Of a stretch of DNA of 64,000 bases, positions 8,992 to 18,278 are shown piece after piece. The DNA is from Paenibacillus anaericanus (GTDB lineage: Bacteria; Bacillota; Bacilli; Paenibacillales; Paenibacillaceae). The DNA lies in NCBI RefSeq assembly GCF_003994475.1, contig NZ_RZNY01000016.1, positions 82,961 to 146,960 on the forward strand, in the 5' to 3' direction. The position numbers and the translations under genes are program-made. Positions within the stretch are counted from its first letter, which is position 1; each line of letters starts with the position of its first letter. The notes below the pieces were generated by a model. It saw only the letters and a program-made list of their open reading frames with translations, did not search any database and was not told where the DNA came from.

Positions 8992-11295
8992 TCAAATGGG
9001 CGCTCTTAATATGCTAATTCGGTACATTACTCCAGCTGGAATAATGAAATAATGAGTATGCTCCATCTTATTAACCGTTATAAGATTACCTTCAGGCCCG
9101 CGAATCTCAAGCGGCACTTCGCTATAAATCGCGCACTCCCTTTCGGATTCTGCACAAATCTTCGCTTCGTGTAAAATACCATCACACCAATCAATATCGA
9201 TGGTATACCCACCTCTTGCCCGCAACCCTTTAACAATACCTGAGGTCCATGCAGATGGAAGTGCAGGCAACAGGCGGAGTTCGCCCCCATGCGACTGCAA
9301 GAGCATCTCTTGAATTGCTGCTGCTCCTCCAAAGTTGGCATCAATCTGGAACGGAGGATGATCGCCGAATAAATTGGGATGCACAGCTTTGCTTAGAAGG
9401 TCTTGCAGACTATTATGCGAGTTATCACCATCACCCAACCGGGCCCAAAAATTCGCGATCCAAGCTTGGCTCCACCCGGTATGTCCGCCTCCATGCGCCA
9501 ACCTCCGTTCAAGTGTAGCCCGTGCTGCTGCTCCTAATTCCGGCATACGATGAGGCAGAATTTGTTCGCCCGGATGCAAGGCAAACAAATGTGAAATATG
9601 GCGATGACCGGGCTCCGCTTCTTCATAATCAACTGACCATTCCATGATCTGACCATGACGACCAATTTGCGGTTTAGGAAGCCGACTCCGAGCTTCCATA
9701 CATTCTTGCTGGAATGATTGATCAAGACCAAGAAGTTCTGCTGCCTCCATATTGGCGGTTAATAGAGCAAACAATATCTGTGAATCCATAGAAGGTCCAG
9801 CACATAACACACCAATCTCCCCACCTTCTGTTACATAGCTGTTCTCTGGGGAAAGAGATGGTGAAGTTACAAGCTGACCACTTCCATCTTCGACTACATA
9901 GTCCAAGAAGAATAGCGCAGCTTCTTTAAGTACCGGATATGCCCGTTCACGCAGAAATGATTCCGAACCGTTGTACCTGTAATGCTCCCATAAGTGAAGT
10001 GCTAGCCAGGCACCTCCTGTCGGCCAAAAAATGGCCGGAACCCATGCGCTGAAAATTCCGCTTTCCGCCCAAATATTAGTTGTAGAATGGGCGACAAATC
10101 CCCTTGCACCATATAATTTATGCGCTGTATCCCGACCGTTCACAACCAAACGATCAACTAGATCGAATAGCGGTTCGTGACATTCTGGTAAATTACCAGT
10201 CTCCGCGATCCAATAATTCATCTGCAAATTGATATTCAAGTGAAAATCGGATTCCCAAGGCGGTGTGAAGCTTTCGTTCCATATCCCTTGCAGATTGGCG
10301 GGCAGACTACCAGGTCTCGAACTTGCGATAAGAAGATAGCGCCCGTATTGATAGAATAGTGCTTCAAGACCCTGATCGGTATTCCCCTTCTTGTAACTCA
10401 AAAGTCGATCAGAAGTAGATATTTCTTCAATCTCTTTATTGTCATTACTGCCTAATTTTAATAAAACCCTATCAAATAATTGGCGGTGATCCTGAACATG
10501 CATTTTCTTAAGCTCTGCATACGGTATTGAAGCTGCCCAAGCTGCCTGCATTATCGCCTCACTATAAGGATCGTTATATCGAAAAGAGGTCTGTGCCGCA
10601 AGGATTAAGGTAACGGAATTAGCTTGGCGAATGTCTAGATAATTTCCAACAACCTGTGTTCCGCCCCCATCAACAACGGCTTGTAATACTGCTGCATAAC
10701 TTACTCCATCCGGTCCGCACTGACCCTGCATTGTGAGTATACCACCATCTACCTTGCCAACTTCTCCTTCGAAGGGTCTGCGACTCAGCCTAGCTGTCAA
10801 TGAAAGAGCGCCTGGTTGCGAAGCCGTCAAATGCAGGACCACAACTTGACTGACTGCGCTTGAAAAGACTTCTCTACTAAACTCAGTAGTGCCTACCTTA
10901 TATTTAACTGAAGCCACACCTGTCTGAATATCAAGTTCTCGCTGATAGTCGGACGTTGTCTCTGCACCTTCAATTTTGATTAATACATCGCCTAACGGTT
11001 GATATGGACCAAAATAATGTGGTGCGTTGGTCATGTTTAGTAGGGCCAATCTTTCAGCCTCCTGTGGCTTACCTTCCTGTATTAACCTTCTGATTTCCTC
11101 CAGCTTTCCTACAGATGCCGGGTTGTCGTTCCCCAGGCGGCCACCGTACCACATCGAATCTTCATTTAATTGAATTCGTTCATTCTGCACGCCACCGAAA
11201 ACCATCCCACCCAAACGACCATTACCAATAGGAAATGCTTCTGTCCAAACACTGGCTGGCCGATTCTCTATTAATTTACAGTTGCTATTACCCAT
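8992..11295 (-). CDS. GH95-family alpha-L-fucosidase/galactosidase
   Basis: The 767-residue protein has GH95 hallmarks. The N-terminal beta-sandwich carries [17 protein letters not shown] and NEDSMWYGG. The (alpha/alpha)6 barrel carries [31 protein letters not shown] and [16 protein letters not shown], and the [21 protein letters not shown] segment precedes the beta-rich C-terminus. GH95 enzymes hydrolyse terminal alpha-1,2-L-fucose, some alpha-L-galactose, by inversion. No export signal is visible, so it should act on imported oligosaccharides. It is a single-gene unit beside the GH88/lyase operon and has its own upstream TGACCT cluster, which suggests that the target glycan carries both uronate and fucose-like residues. 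Confidence 0.9.
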   Translation of the reverse strand: MGNSNCKLIENRPASVWTEAFPIGNGRLGGMVFGGVQNERIQLNEDSMWYGGRLGNDNPASVGKLEEIRRLIQEGKPQEAERLALLNMTNAPHYFGPYQPLGDVLIKIEGAETTSDYQRELDIQTGVASVKYKVGTTEFSREVFSSAVSQVVVLHLTASQPGALSLTARLSRRPFEGEVGKVDGGILTMQGQCGPDGVSYAAVLQAVVDGGGTQVVGNYLDIRQANSVTLILAAQTSFRYNDPYSEAIMQAAWAASIPYAELKKMHVQDHRQLFDRVLLKLGSNDNKEIEEISTSDRLLSYKKGNTDQGLEALFYQYGRYLLIASSRPGSLPANLQGIWNESFTPPWESDFHLNINLQMNYWIAETGNLPECHEPLFDLVDRLVVNGRDTAHKLYGARGFVAHSTTNIWAESGIFSAWVPAIFWPTGGAWLALHLWEHYRYNGSESFLRERAYPVLKEAALFFLDYVVEDGSGQLVTSPSLSPENSYVTEGGEIGVLCAGPSMDSQILFALLTANMEAAELLGLDQSFQQECMEARSRLPKPQIGRHGQIMEWSVDYEEAEPGHRHISHLFALHPGEQILPHRMPELGAAARATLERRLAHGGGHTGWSQAWIANFWARLGDGDNSHNSLQDLLSKAVHPNLFGDHPPFQIDANFGGAAAIQEMLLQSHGGELRLLPALPSAWTSGIVKGLRARGGYTIDIDWCDGILHEAKICAESERECAIYSEVPLEIRGPEGNLITVNKMEHTHYFIIPAGVMYRISILRAPI

Positions 11296-11380
11296 AATTT
11301 CACCCCTGATTCAGTCTGTTCAATATTTAGCACCTTGCCTCTAATATAGAGTAAGCAATGCGAAATCCTAGGATGAATAC

Positions 11381-11426
11381 TGACCTTAGACAGGTCATAT
11401 TTTTACCTCTTATAGGTCAAATTTGA
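11381..11426 (-). promoter_or_regulatory. Clustered TGACCT/AGGTCA half-sites upstream of GH95
   Basis: Within 46 bases there are TGACCT (11381-11386), inverted AGGTCA (11392-11397), AGGTCA (11414-11419) and TTTGACT. These form two inverted repeats 86-130 bp upstream of the GH95 start. The half-site is shared with the three single-copy motifs in this locus. Confidence 0.45.
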
Positions 11427-11437
11427 CTCCCCTACGT

Positions 11438-11467
11438 AAAAAAGCCCTAGAAATAATTCTAGAGCTT
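11438..11467 (-). terminator. Terminator after the Yxd-like kinase gene
   Basis: On the minus strand AAGCTCTAGA pairs with TCTAGGGCTT (one wobble), followed by a T tract. It starts 4 bp after the kinase stop codon. Confidence 0.75.
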
Positions 11468-11470
11468 GTT

Positions 11471-12880
11471 TTATAATTGAATCTCAATCGTTGTCCCCTG
11501 ATCCATAATACTATTAACTTTTATTTCTCCATGGTGTGCTTTGACAATATCATTTGCAATAGCCATACCGAGCCCCGAACCTTTATGTAACTCGCCTGTG
11601 TTTGTTCCTCGGTAATAGCGATCAAAGATTCTATCGAGTTCTTGTTTCTGAATCCCTTTTCCATCGTCTTGTATGGTAATGTGGATCCGTTCCTTTTTTT
11701 CAATACGAACAACAATTTTTACATTGTTATCATTATGGACAATCGCATTATAGATCAAATTATTAATGGCTCTCCGAATCAAGATCTCGTCAACATCGCT
11801 CAATATCGTTTCTTGATTACACTGAAATTCAATGTGTCGGTCAGCATACTTGGCGTCATTCAGGATATCGATCACCATATTCCGTAAAAGAGTCACCATA
11901 TTGATCGTCTTTGTGTTTAAAGTTAATTCTTTACTCTTCAATCTCGTGGTTAAGTTTAAATCTTCAATTACTTCTTTAATATATAGTGATTTACTCTCAA
12001 TAATTTCAGCGTATTCCATCATTTCCTCTAATGAAAAATAGTATTCGGCATCTTTCATCATTTCCGCATAACCTAGAATGGAAGCTAAAGGCGTTTTAAT
12101 ATCATGAGAAATGTTCGAAATCCACTCTTCCTTCATCTTATCTAGTTTTTTTCGTTCGTTCTCGTTTACTCTGAGTTCATTGGATAAATAATTAACATTA
12201 TAAAACACATCTTTATAGATTCCTTTTGGCTCATAATTTAAATTGTATTCTTTATTAGCTAACCGTTTGATCCCCTCAATTAACGAGTTTACTGGCTTGG
12301 CAAGCCTTTTACTGAAAAAATAGCCGATCAATAAAGCAATTAATCCATCAACAATTATAAAAGTAACGCTGCCTACTTTGAAAATTTGGAAAATGGTCCG
12401 ATAATCGTATGACAAGACATATTTACCGATGTTACGATCTACAATGCCAATAAAGTAACTGTAGTATTTTTGATTTATTTCTTTTCCACTAGCAAAAACA
12501 GTAGTCTCTCCATCAACTTCCTTATACTTGTACATTTGAATAGCATCTAACGGTGTATATTTCTTCTGTACCTGTTCAGGCAGTCTATAGCTATATATTT
12601 CACTACCATCTTCATCTAATATTTGTATCCAAGCCTTCTTAGCTTCAAGCTCTTCCTTTCCTGTTTCAGTAACTGTCACCTGATCATTAGTTATCGTTAC
12701 ATAATCACGAAATGCTGTCGTAAATGCTTCTGCAGAGATCTCTCTGGTTTGAAAAAGAGGCTCCTGCGCCACAGCATAGGTCACTAGCAAGCCCAATACA
12801 ATCAGAATATTTATAATAATCACTAGTATGACAACTAAAACAACAGATAATAAATATCTTCCAGTTAACCACCACTTCAT
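11471..12880 (-). CDS. Sensor histidine kinase of a Yxd-like two-component system
   Basis: The 469-residue kinase has an N-terminal transmembrane helix (about 10-35), an extracytoplasmic domain of roughly 130 residues and a second transmembrane helix (about 170-190). HAMP-like sequence precedes the HisKA box SNISHDIKTPLASILGYAEMM (about 255-275). HATPase motifs are NNLIYNAIVHND, DDGKGI and GSGLGMAIANDIV. Three bases separate it from the response regulator gene. The true extracellular sensing domain differs from BceS-type kinases, which have only a short loop, so it probably reads its signal directly. The neighbouring transporter and YxeA gene suggest a cationic-peptide response as for Bacillus subtilis YxdJK (inference). 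Confidence 0.88.
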   Translation of the reverse strand: MKWWLTGRYLLSVVLVVILVIIINILIVLGLLVTYAVAQEPLFQTREISAEAFTTAFRDYVTITNDQVTVTETGKEELEAKKAWIQILDEDGSEIYSYRLPEQVQKKYTPLDAIQMYKYKEVDGETTVFASGKEINQKYYSYFIGIVDRNIGKYVLSYDYRTIFQIFKVGSVTFIIVDGLIALLIGYFFSKRLAKPVNSLIEGIKRLANKEYNLNYEPKGIYKDVFYNVNYLSNELRVNENERKKLDKMKEEWISNISHDIKTPLASILGYAEMMKDAEYYFSLEEMMEYAEIIESKSLYIKEVIEDLNLTTRLKSKELTLNTKTINMVTLLRNMVIDILNDAKYADRHIEFQCNQETILSDVDEILIRRAINNLIYNAIVHNDNNVKIVVRIEKKERIHITIQDDGKGIQKQELDRIFDRYYRGTNTGELHKGSGLGMAIANDIVKAHHGEIKVNSIMDQGTTIEIQL

Positions 12881-12883
12881 AGA

Positions 12884-13591
12884 TTATTCGTCCCTCACAA
12901 CAAGTTTATAACCCAAGCCTTTTACTGTAATTAGATACTGTGGATCTGAAGGTTGCTCCTCAATTTTCTCCCTTAACCTGCGGATGTGTACCATGACCGT
13001 ATTATCAAAACCTATGAAGTCTTCTCCCCACACCTGCTCACATAGGCTTTCTTTACTTATAATTCGATTCACGTTCTTAAGCATATACGTTATTAGCCCA
13101 AGCTCTTTAGGCCTTAATTCAATGGTTTCCCCATTTTTTTTGAATTCTGTTCTTTGCTCATCTAATTCGAAGGGACCCGCTTTCAATAGATGATCTTCTT
13201 TATCGATCTGAATATATTCAGCTCTACGTAATTGTGCCTTTACACGATAAGCAACTTCTTTGGGGCTAAATGGCTTTACAATATAGTCATCCCCACCAAT
13301 AGCAAATCCCAGAATCTTATCGATCTCCTCTGTCTTTGCAGACAAGAATAGAATGGGAACATTAGAGATGCTTCTTATTTGTTTACAAACTTCGTACCCT
13401 TCTCCATCAGGCAGCATAATATCCAACAAAACAATGTCAGGTTGTGTTTGCTTAAATTGCATAAATCCTTCTTTTACAGTTGTCGAGGTATATACACGAT
13501 CTATTCCTTCTTTGGTTAACACGGTTTTCAAAATTCTTAAAATATCCTCTTCATCATCAATAATCAAAACCTTGGCTTCTTTAAGTGACAT
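12884..13591 (-). CDS. OmpR-family response regulator (YxdJ-like)
   Basis: The 235-residue regulator has a receiver domain (1-120; acidic pocket DDEED near residue 12, phospho-Asp in DIVLLDIMLPDG near residue 57, conserved Lys in YIVKPFSPKE). A winged-helix Trans_reg_C domain follows (about 135-232; ELRPKELGLITYML, VMVHIRRLREKIE). It is the first gene of an operon with the downstream kinase. A strong terminator (13713-13755) separates it from the ABC transporter operon upstream, so the two operons are transcribed independently. The transporter is the likely target. Confidence 0.92.
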   Translation of the reverse strand: MSLKEAKVLIIDDEEDILRILKTVLTKEGIDRVYTSTTVKEGFMQFKQTQPDIVLLDIMLPDGEGYEVCKQIRSISNVPILFLSAKTEEIDKILGFAIGGDDYIVKPFSPKEVAYRVKAQLRRAEYIQIDKEDHLLKAGPFELDEQRTEFKKNGETIELRPKELGLITYMLKNVNRIISKESLCEQVWGEDFIGFDNTVMVHIRRLREKIEEQPSDPQYLITVKGLGYKLVVRDE

Positions 13592-13712
13592 TTAATTCAT
13601 GACTCCTTCCCCTACAAATCCTCTGTAGTAGTGATAGTATAATGCATTGGTCGCCCGTTTAAACAAAAGAAAACGAAACAACAGCATTTCATTGATGTGT
13701 TATTTCATAGTG

Positions 13713-13755
13713 AAAAAAGGACTTAGTTATCTTTGATCAGAATAACTAAGTCCTT
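13713..13755 (-). terminator. Strong terminator after yxeA-like gene
   Basis: The two 14-bp arms AAGGACTTAGTTAT and ATAACTAAGTCCTT are perfectly complementary. On the minus strand they are followed by TTTTTT. It ends the ABC-transporter operon. Confidence 0.92.
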
Positions 13756-13768
13756 CGTCACACGTTTC

Positions 13769-14137
13769 TCAAGAGATCCCTTCTAGTTTTGCCTTTGCTT
13801 TATCCGGAATCTCTTCTTTCTGTACCTCTTGATAGGAAGTTACCCCTTTATCATCTTTCACAAATAAGTTTAGATACGCTTCTTCACGAAGTTGCTTACT
13901 ACTTGTAAATGTAAATACTTTTTCTTCTCCTGCTTCATTAAAGGCGGGTAATGTATATTCATACGTTACAAACTTCTCCCCATTACCTAATTTACTTTCT
14001 GTCTTCTCTCCCCCACCTTTAATCTGAACATAATAATTATCTGCACCTAGTCTGTTTAAATTAACATTTTGCAAAAAAATCAATAGTCCAGCGACTACTA
14101 CGATCATGGCTGATACAACTATGATTACCTTTTTCAT
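13769..14137 (-). CDS. YxeA-family protein (DUF1093)
   Basis: This 122-residue protein has one N-terminal membrane anchor or signal segment (about 4-24) and a small beta-rich exported domain with the family pattern NYYVQIKGGG, YEYTLPAFNEAGEEKVFTF and LREEAYLNLFV. The family is often encoded with YxdLM-type transporters, as in B. subtilis yxdJKLM-yxeA. Its role is unknown; it is probably a small secreted or anchored protein induced with the transporter. It lies 21 bp after the permease gene and is the last gene of that operon. Confidence 0.85.
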   Translation of the reverse strand: MKKVIIVVSAMIVVVAGLLIFLQNVNLNRLGADNYYVQIKGGGEKTESKLGNGEKFVTYEYTLPAFNEAGEEKVFTFTSSKQLREEAYLNLFVKDDKGVTSYQEVQKEEIPDKAKAKLEGIS

Positions 14138-14158
14138 GAATTATTCCCTCACATTCTT

Positions 14159-16090
14159 TTATTTTGTTGTCGTCACGGTTTTATAGTAAGCATGTACAGT
14201 TAAGAAGTAATAAACGATGTAGATACATGTGTAAACCCCCATACATATCAGTACTGGAATAACTAAGTTCATCTGTAGCAACCTTGAAAAAGCAGTTAAT
14301 GCCACAGCACAATGCGCAATGCCGGCCAGCAAAGGTAGGCCAAAGATAAATAACATTTGCTTGGCAATGGTTCTTTTTACTTCTCTTTTATTCACACCGA
14401 TTTTGTGTAGAATCTCATAACGCTCTTTGTCTGAGCTGGCTTCTGTTAATTGTTTGAAGTAGATAATGCTACCTGTTGCCGTAAGGAACACTAGTCCTAA
14501 AAACCCGCCCATAAATATCATTAAACCTGATGACTCTAAGCCCGCAGCATAATCTTCATAGAAACTAGAGAAGTTAGCTTGCTCTGGCATGATCGCTTGA
14601 ATTTCTTCAGTTAATTTCTTTGCATCATCTTCTTTGGTGATTTTATATGCGACCATGTTCTCTTGGGTTGTTTCTTGTTTCAAACTGGTAAACAACTCAT
14701 CACTAACAACAATAGTTGCGCCAGCAGTTCTTAAGTTGAGTACATTAAACTTCTTCAAAAACTTAAACGTAATATCCTCATTTTGACCATTCACCTTTAA
14801 AGAAACCGCTGACCCGACATATGCAGGTGAGAACTTTTCGTTGTAGGCAGCATCCAAAACAGCTGCTTCATTTGCTTTTAAAGAAAGCATCTCATTTCTG
14901 GACTGTAATTTTGCTAATTTATTATAACCACCGTTTGAAATAACGGTATAAATCATTTCATCACTTGAAAATAGACTATTTAGGTTGGTTACATCGGCAT
15001 CTATCTGAAGCGTCGGTATCGTCTCATGATAGACCAGTTCATGGTCTTTACTATTTGTGACTAAGTCTTTTACTTTTTCATCTACGTTATTGTCTACCAT
15101 AATAAACATCATGCTACTTGGATCAGCCATTTCTACATTACTTCTGTTGTTGTAATACAAGCTATAAGCTGTTCCAACGGCTGTTAATGTCGTAGCACTA
15201 AGCACGGCGATTACCGTTAGGGTGCGGGCATTGCCTTTGATCCTAAATAATAGCTGGGATGTGCCAATTAAGTTAATCCCACTCCAATATTTCTTCGTGT
15301 TCTTTCGAGAAATCCTCAATAAATATACCGTTAAGGTACTAAATAAGAAGTACGTCCCGAGGATCACGGTGATTAAGATGACCAGCGGGGTAATCATAAA
15401 CCCCATTGTTCTCCACAGCGCTGAATCCATCAAATCTTGGAGTGCAAGTCCATAACCAATCCCAATGAATATTACGGATAACAAAGCTATGATCAAAGAT
15501 CCTCTCGGCTCTTGTTCCCCTTCTTTGTCTGCTTGGAAAAGCTCAATCAATTTAAAACGATAAATTAAACGATATCCATGGAACGATGTAACGAGCGTAA
15601 TGATAGTGAATACAACAATCGTGTTCAGAATCGCTTCAATTGAAATGGTGAAATTCGTAATAACGCTATAGCCCATAACCTTCATTAAGATCATCACAAA
15701 AAACTTCGACAATACCGAACCTAGCACAATTCCAACAATTAGGGCTAAAGCTCCCATAATAAAATTCTCATAAAAAAGCATGCGACCAATTTGTTTCTTA
15801 CGTACTCCGAGTAGGGAATATAATCCGACTTCTTTTTTACGTTTCCGTGTAAAGAACGAGTTAGAGTACCAAATAAAAATAGCTACAAAAATGATTAACA
15901 CAACTGACGCTCCGCTAAATACGGAGCTGATTTTTTGTGAAGCTTCAGTTGTAGCCTGAATCGTAGTATCGTATTTCAACGACACGAATACAAAGTAAAT
16001 GACAATACTAAATATCATCGATGCAAAGTAAAGAAAATAATTACTAAAATTCTTCTTTATGCTTTTACTAGCAATACTAAATAACGTCAT
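14159..16090 (-). CDS. FtsX-like ABC transporter permease (YxdM/BceB type)
   Basis: I choose the ATG at 16090, preceded by GGAGG with 8-base spacing; the frame extends to 16099. The protein is about 643 residues with some ten membrane segments. An FtsX domain lies near residues 55-200 (FTRKRKKEVGLYSLLGVRKKQIGRMLFYENF), a large extracytoplasmic domain spans about 310-520, and a second FtsX unit is at the C-terminus (SDKERYEILHKIGVNKREVKRTI). This architecture is that of peptide-antibiotic sensing and detoxification permeases. It overlaps the ATPase gene by 14 bases. Confidence 0.9.
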   Translation of the reverse strand: MTLFSIASKSIKKNFSNYFLYFASMIFSIVIYFVFVSLKYDTTIQATTEASQKISSVFSGASVVLIIFVAIFIWYSNSFFTRKRKKEVGLYSLLGVRKKQIGRMLFYENFIMGALALIVGIVLGSVLSKFFVMILMKVMGYSVITNFTISIEAILNTIVVFTIITLVTSFHGYRLIYRFKLIELFQADKEGEQEPRGSLIIALLSVIFIGIGYGLALQDLMDSALWRTMGFMITPLVILITVILGTYFLFSTLTVYLLRISRKNTKKYWSGINLIGTSQLLFRIKGNARTLTVIAVLSATTLTAVGTAYSLYYNNRSNVEMADPSSMMFIMVDNNVDEKVKDLVTNSKDHELVYHETIPTLQIDADVTNLNSLFSSDEMIYTVISNGGYNKLAKLQSRNEMLSLKANEAAVLDAAYNEKFSPAYVGSAVSLKVNGQNEDITFKFLKKFNVLNLRTAGATIVVSDELFTSLKQETTQENMVAYKITKEDDAKKLTEEIQAIMPEQANFSSFYEDYAAGLESSGLMIFMGGFLGLVFLTATGSIIYFKQLTEASSDKERYEILHKIGVNKREVKRTIAKQMLFIFGLPLLAGIAHCAVALTAFSRLLQMNLVIPVLICMGVYTCIYIVYYFLTVHAYYKTVTTTK

Positions 16091-16844
16091 TGTCACCACC
16101 TCCGAGGGAAGCGAGGATGTCTAATATTTTCTGAAAGAACTCCTTACGTTGCAGTTGTCCCTTATGAAGTTCCGTAACAAGCCTACCGTCTTTAATAAAT
16201 AACACCCGTTTGCAGAAGCTTGCTGCATACACATCATGGGTGACCATCATAATGGTCGCTTGTTTCACTTTGTTTAACGTGCTTAAGCTTTCGAGTAAGC
16301 TTGTAGCAGATTTCGAATCCAATGCGCCTGTTGGTTCATCGGCCAAGATTAAGCTGGGATTTGCAACAATCGCCCGCGAGGCCGCTGTTCTTTGCTTCTG
16401 ACCTCCAGAAATATGGTATGGATATTTATTTAGAATTTCCCGAATCCCAAAGGTATCGGCCAACTCATTTACGCGTTGTTCGATTTCCTTAGCAGGTACC
16501 TTAGACAAGGCAAGGGGAAGCAAAATGTTTTCTTTAACGGTTAACGTATCAAGTAAGTTGTAATCTTGAAAAATAAAGCCTAACTTATTGCGACGGAAAT
16601 CAGACAATTGTTCCTCATTCATTTTGATAATATTCTGATTATCGATAATGATATCACCTGATGTCGGTGTATCAATTGTAGACAAAATATTGAGTAATGT
16701 TGATTTGCCAGAACCTGATGGACCCATGATCCCAACAAACTCACCTTCTTGAATCTCTAAATTTATATCTTCCAATGCTTTGTATACATTGCCTTTAACA
16801 CCAAATACTTTTTGTACATTTATAGCCTTTAGTATGGATCTCAT
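16077..16844 (-). CDS. ABC transporter ATPase (YxdL/BceA type)
   Basis: The 255-residue ATPase has Walker A GPSGSGKSTLLN near residue 42, Q-loop FIFQDYNLLDTLTVKEN, signature HISGGQKQRTAASRAI, Walker B LILADEPTGALDSK and the H-switch MMVTHDVYAAS. It is of the MacB/BceA class that energises FtsX-type permeases. It is the first gene of a three-gene operon (ATPase, permease, YxeA). The intergenic region towards the divergent gene at 17001 must hold its promoter, expected to be controlled by the two-component system downstream. Confidence 0.93.
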   Translation of the reverse strand: MRSILKAINVQKVFGVKGNVYKALEDINLEIQEGEFVGIMGPSGSGKSTLLNILSTIDTPTSGDIIIDNQNIIKMNEEQLSDFRRNKLGFIFQDYNLLDTLTVKENILLPLALSKVPAKEIEQRVNELADTFGIREILNKYPYHISGGQKQRTAASRAIVANPSLILADEPTGALDSKSATSLLESLSTLNKVKQATIMMVTHDVYAASFCKRVLFIKDGRLVTELHKGQLQRKEFFQKILDILASLGGGDNDVI

Positions 16845-17000
16845 AAGTACCTCCTGTTAACTGTGTTAAGGCTATTATAATTTGCCCATCTTACACCCTT
16901 TTAATGTGAACCTTACATCAACCTTAAATATAAAAGCACCCTCCATTAGGCATCTGCGTATGATGAAGAAACTATGCTAATCGTAAACGGAGGTTCTACA

Positions 17001-17774
17001 ATGAATTGGCAATTATATGAATACCCCCATCAAAGATTTGGAACGAATACAGTTTCTAGTACTATTTTCTTATTGGATATGAAACAAGCTGATATAAACG
17101 GAGATGGACTATTGGATACCGTTTTTTTGTATGGAAATAAACCCGATGGCGCATCAGGCATCTTTGCTGATAACATTACCCTTGTCCTCCAAGACGGGTA
17201 CTCTCACCAAAGAACAGTGGTTAATCTTAAGGATAACGCCGGATATAACGCGAGACTGTTTCTTGGGGATTTCAATAAGGACCGTATAGCAGATATTCTA
17301 GTAAATATTGATTCAGGGGGAAGCGGAGGATACATTAGTGCTTATATCTATTCCTTCAGAGATAACCATCTTCGGGAATTGTTTGATAGCGAAGCCTATA
17401 ATCGTCAATATAAGTTCAATGTGAATTATGAAGACTACTACAAAGTTAGTATCGGAAGTCCTCAACTAGATGTGCTGTTCATAATAGATATAAGTAATAA
17501 GGGCGCCGATTATTTATCCCAATATTACAATGATAATGGAAAGCTCAAAAGTCCGGTCCAAGGCGAGGTTCTTGCGCTAGGCGGACTGTATCCCATTGTT
17601 ACAGATTTTCAAAGTTCGAGTTATGATTTAACAGCTTTGCAACGAATCATTGGTACAATTAATGCGGACACATTAGGCTATATTCAAAACCTGCTGACAT
17701 GGGATGGAACTACTTTCATTTCATCAAGACTAATGGTTTCCATACCACCTACAAAGTTAATTGCCCTTTATTAG
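17001..17774 (+). CDS. FG-GAP/VCBS-repeat-like protein, function unknown
   Basis: The start is set at 17001, where GGAGG lies 7 bases upstream; an in-frame ATG at 16974 has no such site. The 257-residue product has two aspartate-rich FG-GAP/VCBS-like motifs, DINGDGLLDTVFLYG and LGDFNKDRIADILVNID, which in integrin-like propellers bind calcium. No signal peptide or membrane segment is visible. Related Bacillaceae proteins are usually annotated only as VCBS-repeat proteins, so a spore-surface or mother-cell role is a guess. It is followed 71 bp later by a proline-rich gene on the same strand. Confidence 0.7.
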   Translation: MNWQLYEYPHQRFGTNTVSSTIFLLDMKQADINGDGLLDTVFLYGNKPDGASGIFADNITLVLQDGYSHQRTVVNLKDNAGYNARLFLGDFNKDRIADILVNIDSGGSGGYISAYIYSFRDNHLRELFDSEAYNRQYKFNVNYEDYYKVSIGSPQLDVLFIIDISNKGADYLSQYYNDNGKLKSPVQGEVLALGGLYPIVTDFQSSSYDLTALQRIIGTINADTLGYIQNLLTWDGTTFISSRLMVSIPPTKLIALY

Positions 17775-17845
17775 GTATCTGCCCAAACCCATGAATTCAT
17801 TCCAACATACATTGTTTTAGCCTACTTTAAAAGGAGTGAAGTCTT

Positions 17846-18196
17846 ATGGGGTTTACACCACCGCCACCACCTTCTCAAGGACCGTTCGGACCATTTTTTC
17901 CACAACCCGGACCTCCGGGGCCACCACCAGGGTCTCCAGGATCTATTGGACAACAGGCACCAACTGCTCCTCCCCCTTCGTTTGTACCACAGATATCGCC
18001 CTATGCTGTTGACCCAGGAGCTATTTCCGGATGTTTATTTCGAAATACTTACGTATGGTTGAGAAATAGAGATAGCTTCTGGTTTTTTCCCATTTTTGTC
18101 GGACCTAGGTCCGTCGCCGGTTTTAGATTTTTCGGAGGAAGATGGGCGTACTTTGGGATTGATTTGAACCAAATCAGTTCATTTACTTGTTTTTAA
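17846..18196 (+). CDS. Proline/glycine-rich small protein, possible spore coat protein
   Basis: The 116-residue protein starts after AAAGGAGTGAAG with good spacing. The first ~55 residues are low complexity (FTPPPPPSQGPFGPFFPQ, collagen-like GPPGPP), followed by an aromatic-rich C-terminal half with FWFFPIFVGPRS, FRFFGGRWAYFGID and a final Cys. Composition and size resemble small coat or inner-spore proteins of Bacillales, but I recognise no named family. A bidirectional terminator follows at once. Confidence 0.65.
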   Translation: MGFTPPPPPSQGPFGPFFPQPGPPGPPPGSPGSIGQQAPTAPPPSFVPQISPYAVDPGAISGCLFRNTYVWLRNRDSFWFFPIFVGPRSVAGFRFFGGRWAYFGIDLNQISSFTCF

Positions 18197-18206
18197 GTAA
18201 ATTAAA

Positions 18207-18256
18207 AGGCGATCACCTTTCCGTATTTTACCCGGAGGGAGATCGCCTATTTTTAT
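18207..18256. terminator. Bidirectional terminator
   Basis: AGGCGATC (18207-18214) pairs with GATCGCCT (18241-18248), flanked by an A-rich stretch on one side and ATTTTTAT on the other. It serves the plus-strand proline-rich gene and the convergent FUSC gene. Confidence 0.75.
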
Positions 18257-18278
18257 ATTCAATTCAATATCATATAAC

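Noticed and set aside
11471..13591. BceRS-type bacitracin two-component system
   Set aside because: The kinase has a long extracytoplasmic domain and a yxeA gene is nearby, which fits the Yxd type better.
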